Positions 21,917 through 33,600 of a stretch of 64,000 bases of DNA are shown in pieces. This stretch comes from Neovahlkampfia damariscottae (lineage: Eukaryota; Heterolobosea; Selenaionea; Neovahlkampfiida; Neovahlkampfiidae): assembly GCA_016618085.1 (NCBI GenBank), contig JABLTG010000010.1, positions 166,847 through 230,846 of the forward strand, in the 5' to 3' direction. The translations under genes and the position numbers were made by a program. The notes beneath the pieces are model-generated. The model searched no databases. It was not told the origin of the DNA and saw only the letters and a program-made list of their open reading frames with translations. Every line of letters starts with the position of its first letter. Within the stretch, counting starts at the first letter, position 1.

Positions 21917-22516
21917 ATGAAAACAAACTTCGAAATATCACAGAATCATGCTAATGAGATTATTGAAACTATTTGTCAAAGATTAAAAATCAAATCAGAA
22001 AAGAAAATCAAAGAAATCTATCATCAACTTTATGTTAAAACAGTTTCACCAAGATGTAAATTGACTTGGATAGCTGCTTCTATTTATGCAGGTTGCAGAA
22101 TGGATGATGAATTGATAACTTATCGACAAATATCAAATGAAACAGGAAGCTCAAGACATTCTGTTTTAAAGAAATTTCTTCAAATTAACAAAAGACTCAA
22201 TTTGAATTTGAAGAGAATTACTGATGAACAATTGGTTCATAAATTTTGTGATGAACTTGGTTTTTCAATTGAAGTAAAAGAATTATCCATTGAAACATGT
22301 TCAAGATTCAGAAAATTAGAAACTGGTAAACACCAACAGAGCATTGTCGTTGGTAGTATACTGTGTTCATGTGATAAGTTAGGGGTCCAATGGAATTTTG
22401 TTGAAGTGCTGTCAAAAATAGGTTCAATTTCAAGAGAAGCGATTAAGAGTTCAATAGCAATTATAATTTCATCTGGAATATTAGAGAATGATGGAGACAA
22501 TGAAATAAATTCTTAG
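21917..22516 (+). CDS. TFIIB-like protein lacking the zinc ribbon
   Basis: Single exon, 199 residues, ending in TAG. Two cyclin-like folds are visible: residues 10-95 (KLTWIAASIYAGCRMDDELITYRQIS followed by a helix-turn-helix-like GSSRHSVLKKF) and 105-195 (HQQSIVVGSILCSC and GSISREAIKSSIAII). These are the repeat signatures of TFIIB/BRF family proteins. TFIIB normally starts with a zinc ribbon and B-finger of about 100 residues, and neither is present here nor upstream in any frame. It could bind TBP-DNA without recruiting polymerase, acting as a specialised or competing factor. Given the unusual CCAAT-type promoters in this genome, a paralogue set of basal factors would make sense, but that is speculation. 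Confidence 0.8.
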   Translation: MKTNFEISQNHANEIIETICQRLKIKSEKKIKEIYHQLYVKTVSPRCKLTWIAASIYAGCRMDDELITYRQISNETGSSRHSVLKKFLQINKRLNLNLKRITDEQLVHKFCDELGFSIEVKELSIETCSRFRKLETGKHQQSIVVGSILCSCDKLGVQWNFVEVLSKIGSISREAIKSSIAIIISSGILENDGDNEINS

Positions 22517-22527
22517 GTTCATTTTTA

Positions 22528-22536
22528 TTGACCAAT
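22528..22536. promoter_or_regulatory. CCAAT-type box
   Basis: TTGACCAAT, 45 nt upstream of ATG 22582 of the AIG1-like GTPase and only 11 nt after the TFIIB-like stop codon. Confidence 0.4.
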
Positions 22537-22581
22537 TGCGTTGTTTTTCCTTAATTTAGAAATTTTTCTGTTGATCAAACA

Positions 22582-23337
22582 ATGAGTGAAATAAAACTTG
22601 ATAATCACTTTGCTTTAACTGCTATTGGAAAAGTTTGCTCAGGAAAATCTACTTTCTTGAACACTTGTATTGGAACAGATTTTTTTAAAACTGGTATTTC
22701 AACTGAAAAACAATCCATCACTGAAAAAACTCACATTAAAGAAAATCACTGGTTCAATGATACAAAAGAACCTCTTGTAACATGTATTGATACTCCAGGA
22801 TTATTAGATGAAGAAAAAGTTACAAAATTAGGTGGAAAAAATTATCTTGCTGAAAACATACACACTTTAATCAGGGAAGCAGCAATAGGTTTAAACTGTT
22901 TTGTATTAACTTTCAATATTCAAAACATCCACTTTGATAATCAAACACAAGGAATTTTAGATTTACTTGAAAGAATTTTTGGAGAAGGATTTTGGAAACA
23001 TGTCTTGATTGTATTCACTTTTTGTGATGAAGATAAAAAACAAGAATGGGAAAAAGTTCAAAAAAAAATCAATGAAGATTTTGTCAAAGAAATTAAATCT
23101 AAATTTCATTTTTTAAAGAATGATCTTGAAATTTGTTACTCTGGAAAGGATAAAGATGGTAAAATTAACTTAAAATCAATTCAAGAAAAAATTTTAAAAT
23201 TTGATAAATTTGATTGTTCTTTCACAAAAGAAGTTAGAAAATTGGAAATGGAAAAAAGTGAAAAAGAAGTTGATAAATTCATTGATGAATCAATTGTGAA
23301 ATCAATTTTTGATATGACATCATGCAAACTTTTATAA
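22582..23337 (+). CDS. AIG1/GIMAP-like GTPase
   Basis: Single exon, 251 residues. P-loop GKVCSGKS at residues 16-23, switch I-like region around GISTEKQSIT, and DTPG at residues 70-73, followed by AIG1-typical sections (IREAAIGLNCFVLTFNI, FGEGFWKHVLIVFTFCDE). The TFCD sequence takes the place of the usual G4 motif (T/N-KxD or RKDD). Length matches AIG1 domains with a short Lys/Glu-rich C-terminal helix. AIG1/IMAP GTPases form membrane-associated oligomers in plant and animal immunity; in protists they are often expanded families of unknown role. No membrane anchor seen; it ends in CKLL, which is a possible geranylgeranyl CAAX box (C-K-L-L). Confidence 0.8.
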   Translation: MSEIKLDNHFALTAIGKVCSGKSTFLNTCIGTDFFKTGISTEKQSITEKTHIKENHWFNDTKEPLVTCIDTPGLLDEEKVTKLGGKNYLAENIHTLIREAAIGLNCFVLTFNIQNIHFDNQTQGILDLLERIFGEGFWKHVLIVFTFCDEDKKQEWEKVQKKINEDFVKEIKSKFHFLKNDLEICYSGKDKDGKINLKSIQEKILKFDKFDCSFTKEVRKLEMEKSEKEVDKFIDESIVKSIFDMTSCKLL

Positions 23338-23387
23338 AAAAGTTTTTTTTTTTCTATTTTTTTTCTTTTAACTTCGGAGAAATACTC

Positions 23388-23396
23388 ATTGGTTAA
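23388..23396. promoter_or_regulatory. CCAAT-type start-proximal box
   Basis: ATTGGTTAA, 13 nt before ATG 23410 of the aminotransferase. The same ATTGGTTAATTTATC string recurs at 43136 before the ankyrin gene. Confidence 0.5.
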
Positions 23397-23409
23397 TTTA
23401 TCGGAGGAA

Positions 23410-24666
23410 ATGTTGTCAAAGAGAAGTGAAGAATTTAAAAACTATGAAATGCATTACCTTGGTATTTGGTTTCAAAAATGCGCAAACAATATATACAGTG
23501 AAAAAAATCCAGAGTAACTGAAAAAAAATGAAAACTCAACTTCAAAAAGTGGTTTCATAAATTTATCCATTGCTGAAAATATTTTATCAACAAAAAAATT
23601 GTTTTCAAAGATTAATATTGAAGGAGATAAAATTCCTCAAGAAATTTCAAAATATGGTGATTTTACTGGAGGCACAGAATTCAAACAAATTCTTGCAAAT
23701 TTTTTGGAAAAAACTTTTTTTGAAAGAAAAATGAAAGAAAATAATATGCTCATAACAGATGGATGTGGACCTACAATTGATATGTTATCTTATTTATTAT
23801 TGGATGTGGATGATGTAGTTTTAATTCCTCAACCATTTTATTCTGCCTTAAATGTTGATTTTGAAAGATCAAAAGCAAAAGTAATTGGTGTTGATTACGA
23901 AAATAGTTTATCATCTTTTAATGAAGCATATCAAAAATATGGAAAAAAAATCAAACTTGTTTTTATTGTCAATCCAATCAATCCAACTGGACAAATTTAT
24001 ACAAAAGAAGAATTAGAAGGAATTTTTAAATGGTGTGATGAAAAAGATATTCATGTTGTTTCTGATGAAATTTATGCAAATTCTGTTTTTGAAAAAAAAA
24101 ATTTTACTTCCAGTTCTCATTTCTATGGAAAAATTAGTGAAAAATTTGATTCAATGCTACATATTCTTTGGGGTGTTTCTAAAGATTTTGGTATTTCAGG
24201 ATTCAGAATGGCTTGTTTATACACTGAAAATCAAGAATTAATCAGAAATTCAATTCCAATATTTTTATGTTATTGTTCTTCTTCAATGGTTCGTTATGCT
24301 CTTAAAAATGTTTTTCAAGATGAAAAATTTGCATTGGAATATGTTGAATCAAATAGAAAAAAACTTCATGATCAATATTTAGTTTTAGAAAAATTTCTAA
24401 TTAAAAACAAAATTGAATTCATTCAATCAAAAGCTGCATTTTTTGTTTGGATAAATTTGACAAAATACATCAAAGATCAAGATGAAGAAACATTTTGGGA
24501 AGAACTTTTAATGGAAACAAGAGTTAATATCTGCTGTGGAAAATATTTTTATCCACAGTTTACAGCAACAAAACCAGGATGGTTTCGTATTTGTTTTCCA
24601 TGTGTTGAACAAAATGTGTTGGAAATTGCTTTGGATAGATTAGAAAAATTCTTCAATAAACACTAA
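23410..24666 (+). CDS. PLP-dependent aminotransferase, ACC-synthase-like (class I/II)
   Basis: Two exons, 23410..23513 and 23550..24666 (36-nt intron); 406 residues. The junction rebuilds the family's N-terminal NPDGFINLSIAEN. Other landmarks: NPINPTG (about residues 176-182), SDEIYA with the PLP-pyridine Asp at about 207, and the Schiff-base lysine in SKDFGISGFR (K about 246), with the phosphate-binding Arg in GFRMA. The SKDFG..GFR arrangement is that of 1-aminocyclopropane-1-carboxylate synthase-like proteins (ACCS), which in non-plants usually do not make ACC but act as aminotransferases or lyases. Cytosolic, with no targeting sequence. Ends 18 nt before the giant receptor's stop codon on the other strand. 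Confidence 0.85.
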
Positions 24667-24684
24667 AAATTTCAAAGAAAACTT

Positions 24685-27600
24685 TTATTGCTCTGTTGGA
24701 TCAAGACCCAAATCAATCATAATTTCATTCAATTCTTGAGTTTCATCTTTTTCTTCATTTGGTTTTTCTTCAGGAATTGGATTGCTCTCTTTTCTCTCTC
24801 TGAGAGCAAGAAGTGATGCTGTGCTGTTTGTTTTATCATTTGATTCTGTACCGACAAGGGATGTTGAACTATCATTTTTTCCAAAATTACCCAGAAGTGC
24901 AGAAGAACTATTATTCTTTTCATTCGTTTCAACAAATGAAGAAGTGCTTCCGAACATATCTCTTGTTCCAGATTTTCTGATTGATTGTCTTGTGGATCCT
25001 CTCGAACTTTTTCTTATTGTGACAGTATTAGAGAATTTTCTTTTAGTTTCTTCCATCTCTTGTCTCTTGATTTCATCAACAGGAACTACTGTTTCATCAA
25101 ATTTCCTGAAGGAACTGATGATTTTAGCTCTGCTACTTGATTTTTGTTTCAATTTTTTCTTTTCTTCAGATGCAAGTTGAGTTGATAACTTATCAAAATC
25201 AATACCACCACTGCCTCCTTGAGAATCAATGAATGCTGATTTTCTTTGAGCAAATTGATCTTTTCTTTTTGTCATTTCCAGTTGAATGAGTTCTTTTTCC
25301 ATTTCTTTAGTCATTTTATTATCTTTTGTATATTTTTTCATTTTCTTTTGAAATTCTGGATCATCTTTCTTCAATTGTTTCATAAATTCATCTAACTCCT
25401 TTTCTTCTTCAGTTTTCTTTTTAAATTTCTTGACAATTTTAGTTGAAACATTTGTTCCTTTTCTCTTTACCAAGAAAAGTTTTCTGCTTATTCTTTTCCA
25501 AGAAAGAAGTTCTGCAAAAACATCATTCATTGTTGAGAAATTTTCTTCTGGAGTTTCAGTATCTGTCATGAAATTCATTGGTTTATATTCATAATCAACA
25601 TCCCAAGGGACAACTTTGACTGTAAATAAATCATCATTTTCATCTTTTTCATGTAAAGCAACAATCAATTTTCTTGTTTCTTCTTCGTGTTCTTGATTTT
25701 TGATAATTTTACGTAATTTATCTTTCAATTTTTTTTTATCATTTTTTCTTCTTGTGTTTGCATCCCATAAAATCATGCTGACAACAATTACAGTTGAACC
25801 AACGATAACAAAGAATGCTAAGTATTCAGCAAGATCTTTTGTTCCATCTGGAAATGAATCAACAAAAAATAAGAAACCAAAAAACAGAGTTCCCATTGTG
25901 ACAATGATAACAAAATAATCCATGACATTATGAAATTTTCTTTTGAAAGGAACAAAATTGGTGTGTAATAAAAATCCCATGTACAACAAGAAAATACCAG
26001 CAACAATAACCAACATTTCATCCAAGAAAATATAGAGAACTGATAAAATTGTCTTTCTCATAGTAATGACAGCTTCCCAAAAGAATAATTTGTTTCTGAA
26101 ACGTGATAACATGAATTTGTTTCTTTCTCTGAAATTGGTTTGTAAACTCCATTTGGAATAGTTAAAGTAAATTAAAATGAAATAAATTGCAGCTCCACCA
26201 CCAAAAACTAAATACCAAACAACTGTTAGTGGCATCATTGTAAACCAAGTACCATCATAATAACAACGAATATCTGGTGAACTATTCAAAGTATATTGAC
26301 CATCAGGTTGTTTGGTACAAACAAATACTTCAGAAGCAGTAGTCATAATAAAAATAAATGAAAAACTTAAGAAAGCAAAGAAGGCATTGATAATCCTATT
26401 AAGAATTTTGACTAATTCTCTGCCAGATGATCTTTCAGTTACTGTCCAAATCATGAAATTTCCTATAGAACCAAGAATATTCCTAAGAATAGTCAATAGT
26501 TTTATAATTATTGTCTTTTTTTTTCTATTTGGTTCATCATCTTCGTCATCGTCATTGTCTTTGATTGGTTTGATGTATTTAACTTTAATTTTGATTAAAC
26601 TGAGTCCATATGAAATACCAGTAGCTAAAATGGATCTAACAATTAACATTGTGTATAAAATACCAAAACTTGTTAAAAAATATATTGGCATCATCATTTG
26701 CAATACCCATAAAGAAACATAACTCATATTTGGGAAAATACAATTTGGACTAAGAAAATCAGTATTGAAATTTGTTGCAGAAGATGCTGTTAAAGTTCCT
26801 CCGATTAATGATGGCCATTGAATATCGAATCTAGCAAACATAGACAATACTTGCCAAAATGAAAACGCGATAGCAATGGAAGCAATATGATGAACTTTAG
26901 CCGATGAAAGAATAAATAAGAATCCTGTTATCAGTGCCATAGCTCCAGCAATACCTAAAAGACGCAACCAAACAATCCATTGTTCTCCACATTCTGAGCA
27001 TTTTCCTCTGAACTTGTACCATGAATTGAGACATTGTCCACAACGAACCCCTTGATATCCAGATGTACAATTTTCTGGATTATGTCCACCACATGAAACA
27101 GTTGGTGTGCATGCATAGAAGTTGAAATAATTTGTTTTTGAATTCCAATAACCTGGTAAAGCTAACGGTTGTGTTGTATTTACACCACAATAAGCTCCTT
27201 CAGGACAAGCAACACATTTTTTATTCGCACCAGCATGTTCAGTAAATTCATGATTTAAGAAGAATCCCTTTTCACAAAGGCAATCATCAAATGATGATGC
27301 TCCTTCAATAATACTTGATGTATTTGCTGGACAACTTAAACATGAAGTAGCTCCTGAGAAACTGTTGTAAGTTCCTTTTTTACAAGCAATACATGAATAT
27401 AATCCAGATGATGGTTTGAAGGTTCCAGGAGGACATAAAGTACATGGTGTTTTATAATTATCTGCTGTGTAACCTTCAGAACATGTTTGAAATTCAAATT
27501 TTGTGCGATTCAAAGAATGCCAATCAATCTTGTTGTAAGATATTTCGAACGTAACTTTTTGAGCGGGATGTGAAGGAGCAGTACAAATAAGTTGTTTTTG

Positions 27601-30600
27601 ATTTTTCCATTCACAAGGAGAAGGACAAAGAAGATTACCAAATCTACAATAAATCTCAGGTGCAAATATTGGTATCGTTTCAGTAATATTTAAACCTAAA
27701 ATTGTATATTGAGTATTTCCATATGATGGTCCAGAAGATGGTTGAATTGCTAATAGAGTTGGTTCTTCATAAAATAATATGGTTAAAATGTTTGAATTTT
27801 GTTCTCCTTGAGCGTTTTTCAAATTAACTTTAATTTTGTTTCTTCCTGTCATTATTGATTGAGGAACTTGACAAAATATTGTTGAATTTGACTCTTTGTA
27901 ATAAGGTTTTGTTTCAAAAATTTCTGATCCATTAATCGTATTGAATTCATCATAAAATGAAATTTTATCAGCATATTGAAAGTCTAATCCAAATATTGTC
28001 AATTCAAAATCTTTTTTTGTTGTGAATATTGGAGAAATTCCAGTAAAAACTGCTTGTGGAAATGAGTTAACATAAACATATGAAGTGTATTTATAATCAT
28101 ATCCACCATTGAAACTAACACCTAATTGCATAGTGAATGGGAATAAAACATCATAAGGAATATTCAATTCTGACATCAAAGGTGATACAAATTTGATAGT
28201 TTTTGTTGGATTCACTGCATCAAATTCTATTTTCGAAAGTGTGCTTAAATCATATGAAACAAATTCATTTTTCAAAATAATTTTTAAATCACCAGTTGGA
28301 TCAAAATTATCACCAGAGATAGCAGATGAAATATTTCTGGTAGCAAAAAAGTTATCAAGACCATCTTGCTCTGTTGGAGCAACTTTTGTGACAGTGTATT
28401 CCTGAAGAACTTTAGTGTAAGTGTTCACTGGATGATAATTTAATCCTCCATTAAATGAAATTTCAACTACAGCAGCAGTAGATCCAATTGATGGAGGGAT
28501 CACACTTGCTTCAAATGTAGTTAAAGTTCCCTGAACTTCAATGAATTGCTGTACAGTTGCGAATATAGTTCGCACAAAAGAGAACTTGAATATTGCTGCT
28601 TTGAATGATGCAAATTTTCCAGTAACTTTAATTGCATTTTGACTACCAGATAACAAATTTGTTGCAGGTTGAACAGAAATAGTTCCTACTTCAGAAAAGT
28701 CGTAAAATTTAACTTCGTTAGTGTCAAGAAAAACAGTAGTTCTTCTGCTGTTAATTTTGTTAACAACTTTTATCAATAATTTGTAAGTTCCTGTGATTGA
28801 TGGTACTGAACTTGTATTGCAAATTGAGAACATATCATTGCAAGAAAGTCCAACAGATGATTGGTTTGATATCAAGCTGAATTGTAACGTTTCTACAGTT
28901 TCATTGTATGATAATTCTTTTGCTGGAAACCCAGAGAATGAAATCCCATTTGTGAGAACTCCAATTGATACCAATTCAGGAGATACTATAATTTTTCCTG
29001 ATTTAATAACCTTGAATTTCATTGAAGTTTGAAAATAATAAAACCCACCATCAAATGTTAATTTAAAAGATAAACTTCGAGGAAATACTACATCCACATC
29101 ATAAAATGGTTCAACATATGTGACTAAATGAGTTGAATTGACATACAATGCTTTTGATATTTTCTTAATTGATTCGTCATAAATTTCAACATATATTTCA
29201 GGTGAATTGAAGAATCCATTTCCAATTACATAAACTTGTGTTGATTTTGAATGAGATAGATCGGTTGTTGATACAGATGAGATTGATATTTTACTGTCAT
29301 CATAAATTGTCAAAGAAGCATTTGTTGTTTGATAATTTGTTTCATCCAAACTTAAGGTAATATCAGATGTACCAATGGTGCTGAATTGAGGAATAACACA
29401 TTCCAATGAAGTAGAAGAAAGTAAATTGCAGGATGTAATTTGACTAATTCCTCCTGATACTGATTTCATTTGAATTAAGGATCCAAGGGTTTTGATATCA
29501 GTAACAGTCGTCAATAAAACTTTGTTTGATTGTGCATTTACTCTGATAAAGCTGGAAGGAGCAACATATTTCACTTTAATTTGTGGATAAAAAGTGATGT
29601 ACGGCACCAATGAGAAGGCTTTTACATTGTTCATTCTTAAATCAAGTTTGATTTTTTTTGGTTTTGAAAAATCGGAAAATAAATGTTCAATTGAAACCAT
29701 GTCACATGTAGGTGAATTAATTCTCGAAGAATCTGAAGTACAATTGAGTAAAGTTAACGAATCAGCTTGTTGTAACCCAAGAGAGAATTGATAATTTTTG
29801 TAAATTGAAGTTGGAAATATTTCTGACATGTACATATTGAATTGATAACCTCCACTGGCAGGACCATATTTTGGACTGAAATCAAAGAAATTTATGTCAG
29901 GATTTGAAGCCATAACTTGAATTTGTGCAGGAACATTTGTGAGTTCCACATCTCCAATTTCAGATGTAAATACAAGTTTCAATTGAATGTTCTCATTTGG
30001 TTTGAATTTTGAAGTTGACAGTGAACATCCAAAATGTTTTGCAACTGCAATATCACTTTGATATTCATTAATTCCAATGTTGAAATCAGCATCATTTAAA
30101 GAATATACAGTGCTTTGAGTGAAGTTGCATTTGAACTTGAATCTTTTTGAATTTAAGTTGTTCAAAACATTTGAAATAACACGTGAGCTGCGATATTGAT
30201 TTTCATAATATGATAATGCATAAGGCTTTAAATGTTGGAGTGTCATGTTTGTATAGTATGTTAAATAATCCACTTCAATATCATCTGAACCAACTTGGGA
30301 TGTTTTGTGATAAACTTTCAAAGTGAAATTTAAATGACTCGGTAATTGAAGAATTGTATTTAAATTACTTTGTGAAAGTGAACATGAAGGAAAAATTCCT
30401 GAATAGTCACAACTGACATTTGATTTTGTAGCCATATCAATATTTGGAATCATTGATAATTGATAGTTGAATATATTTTGTGGTATAGCAAAATTCAACC
30501 GAGCATTTTGAATCTTGTTCAATGCTTTAACAGAATTCCAAGTGACTGGTTCCCGGATGAACAAATAACTTTCATGATTTGATGTCAATTTAAAAGATAC

Positions 30601-33600
30601 AGCAGAACTTGCGTTCATCCAAAGTGTGATATTCAAAACTTCTACAATATTTGCAAAAGAACGCTTTTCAACATTGCAAGTGAATATATTTCTAGATTCT
30701 GGTTTCAATTGAGCCTTTGAAAGTGTCGCAGTATCACCATTTGATTCTGATTTACAAAAAACTTCTCTTGATAAAATTAAATCTTCTTTCAATTCCAACG
30801 TGACAGAAGTTGTTAAAAATCCATTTCCATTGATTTTATGTCCTTGAGCAAATGGATAAACTGAAAGAGTTTTAATTTCATTTAAAAAGTAAAATTCTGT
30901 GTTATTATTTTGATTTTTAGAATACTTCAAAGGTTTGTTTGTTAAAGGTGATTTGATTCTAATATTAACATAATCCGAAAATGGATAGATTAAAGATGTA
31001 GTAATCGAACAGTCAAAGCTTTTCCCATTTAGACTCGCTGATACAACAGTTCCATTGAATTCACATTGATATTGAGCCTTTGCACCATAAATGTCAGCAA
31101 TACTGACATCTGTTAAAAGTGAAATTTGACGTGTTTTTGAAACTGATGCAAAAGGTGAAACAGAAACAGCATTGATATAATCAATGAATAAAACATCAAC
31201 TTCATTGCTTGAGATCAAAATTTCTTCACGATAAGCTGAAGAATCTTTGTACCATAATGTGAGGACGTCTGTTGATCTGATAGTTGAACTTACTTCGCAA
31301 ATGTATTCAGTTGGTTTTGTGATATCATAATACGTTTTCACATAACTTGTTCCTAATTTACATTGAACACGAGGTTTTTGATCTGTTAATAAATTAACAT
31401 CAATTTGAAGCACAACAGTCATATTTGTCAAAGTGTTCAGGTATGCAATATTGTTGGAATTTGATTCAAAAACTATTGGTGATTTTTTCAAAACAGTGAA
31501 TTTTTTGATTTGCGAAATTAAAAACATTGATCTAAATTCTATACTCTTTAAATTTCTATAATACAATTGAATATCATATGTTCCTGATTCTTCAAGTCCA
31601 ACCAATGGAGTCAATGAAGTTGTAATGTTTATAGTATTTTGCACTGCTCCCAAATTAATATCTTTACGTTCATTTGCAGCAGGTGCGAATACTAAAAACA
31701 ATGAACCCTCTTTGATCGAAACTTCTTTGTTCATGACAAAATTAAATGGAATAGTTGTGTCAACAATTGAAATTACTTGAGGATGATATGATAATATTTC
31801 ACGAGCTTCATAGAATATCCATGGAACAGATAAGTTAACCGTGATAGCAGGATTTGTGAAAGTCATTGCGTATGAGTTGAATATTGGAACTTCAGATGTT
31901 GAAACAGCAGGTGAAGTACAATATAAAGATGAAACTTTTTTTACACAATCAAATACATACTTATCTTTGATAGAATCAAGTTGAAATGTCACATTTGAAA
32001 CAACACGATTGTATTCCAATATGATGACTGACTGATTTCCAGTTGGGTACCCATAAGAAGGTGTGAAATAATCAGAGCTGATAACTTTAAAAGTTTCGTC
32101 GATGGTAGTCAACTTTCTTTCAATTCCTTTTGCTTTCATCCAAATACTGATATAAAACGTTTCTTCCAATTCCGAAAGAACATCACAAGTAAACACTCCG
32201 TTTGTACTAGATGTTGCATTTGCTACTGTAGCATATCTGGAACTATTAACACCATATTTGCAGTTGAATTCAGTTCCAACACCATAATCAAATCCTGTGG
32301 ATGGAAATGCTGTACGAATGGTCAATGATGTGGTACGATTCAAGATAACAGCAACAGGAGAAAGACCAGTAATTAATGATGGTGTAGCAAAAATAACTTC
32401 TAATGAATTGTTTGATAATTGAAATTGGTAATTGTCTTGCTTATACCATAAAGTTAAATCTTTTCTTCCACCAACTGTTGTTCGAAGAATTGTATCAAAA
32501 ACATGAGTATTCCCATACAATGCCGTGAGATTAGTTGAAATTCCATAACCAGAAGAATCAGAGAGTTTCACTTGAATATATTCTGTCAAATGTGATGGAA
32601 TCATTGTGCTGATGTTCACTTGAAATAGTGCAAATGTTGAGGTATAAAAGAATTGAACTTGTGATGATTTTGAAAACGATATATCAGCTGCTTTTAAGAA
32701 ATACACAATCTCATTGGATTCATTCTTTGTAATAAATATTTCTTTGTTTGCAGATAATGAAGGGGCTTTGAAAAATGATTTCAATTGTATTTGAGTTGAT
32801 TTGTGATCATTGAATACGACTGTACATTTCATAGAAGCAAAATCAACAACTGTAGCTAATTGTGAAGAATTTGTTCCATATCTGCAATAAAACTCTGGAC
32901 TTTGTGGTAATGATGATTGTAATGCATTTGCATCAAAAGTTGAAGTCAAATTGACATCCGTTCCAAACAAAGCAGCCAAAGGGAATAAATTTGATATTTC
33001 ATGATTTTCATATAAAATTAATCCTTGAGAAACAACAACAATATCAATAAAAGGACCATTCAAATTGTATTGTAATCTAAAATTCGAAGAAAATATATCT
33101 GCTGATTTCAAAGGAACTGAATTCTTCATACAAGAAATTACTCCGCCTCCATCAACCGTGCATGAAAAAATTTCACCATCAGTGGAAATCACTCGATAAG
33201 TATAAGATCTGTATTTCAAAGGAACAACAAATGATCCAGAATTTTTCTTTTCAATAGCAAGTGATGTCGAATCTGGGAATGTAGCAAATTCTGGAACAAA
33301 TTTGAGACTCACCATTTGAATTGTTGAATCTGATGTTGATATAATTCCTCCTAAACCATTGACAGAACTATCATTGATGAAGAACGAAACTCCAACAACT
33401 TCATCTATTCCACGTGAATTAAAGGAGCAAGTAAAAATATTTTCGTTTGAAGCATCTTTTGTAATTGGAATGTCTTCTGAAAATACTCTACAAAAGTATG
33501 AATAACTTGGATGAAGTTTTTTAGTGACATTGAATGTTGCAGTGAATTTTGAACTTGAATGAGTTTTACTATCTCCAACAAATGGTAATTCTGAGTTAAA

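Noticed and set aside
23400-23412. A Shine-Dalgarno-like GGAGGAA just before ATG 23410
   Set aside because: The gene has a spliceosomal intron and a CCAAT promoter; ribosome-binding sites of the bacterial type do not apply here.
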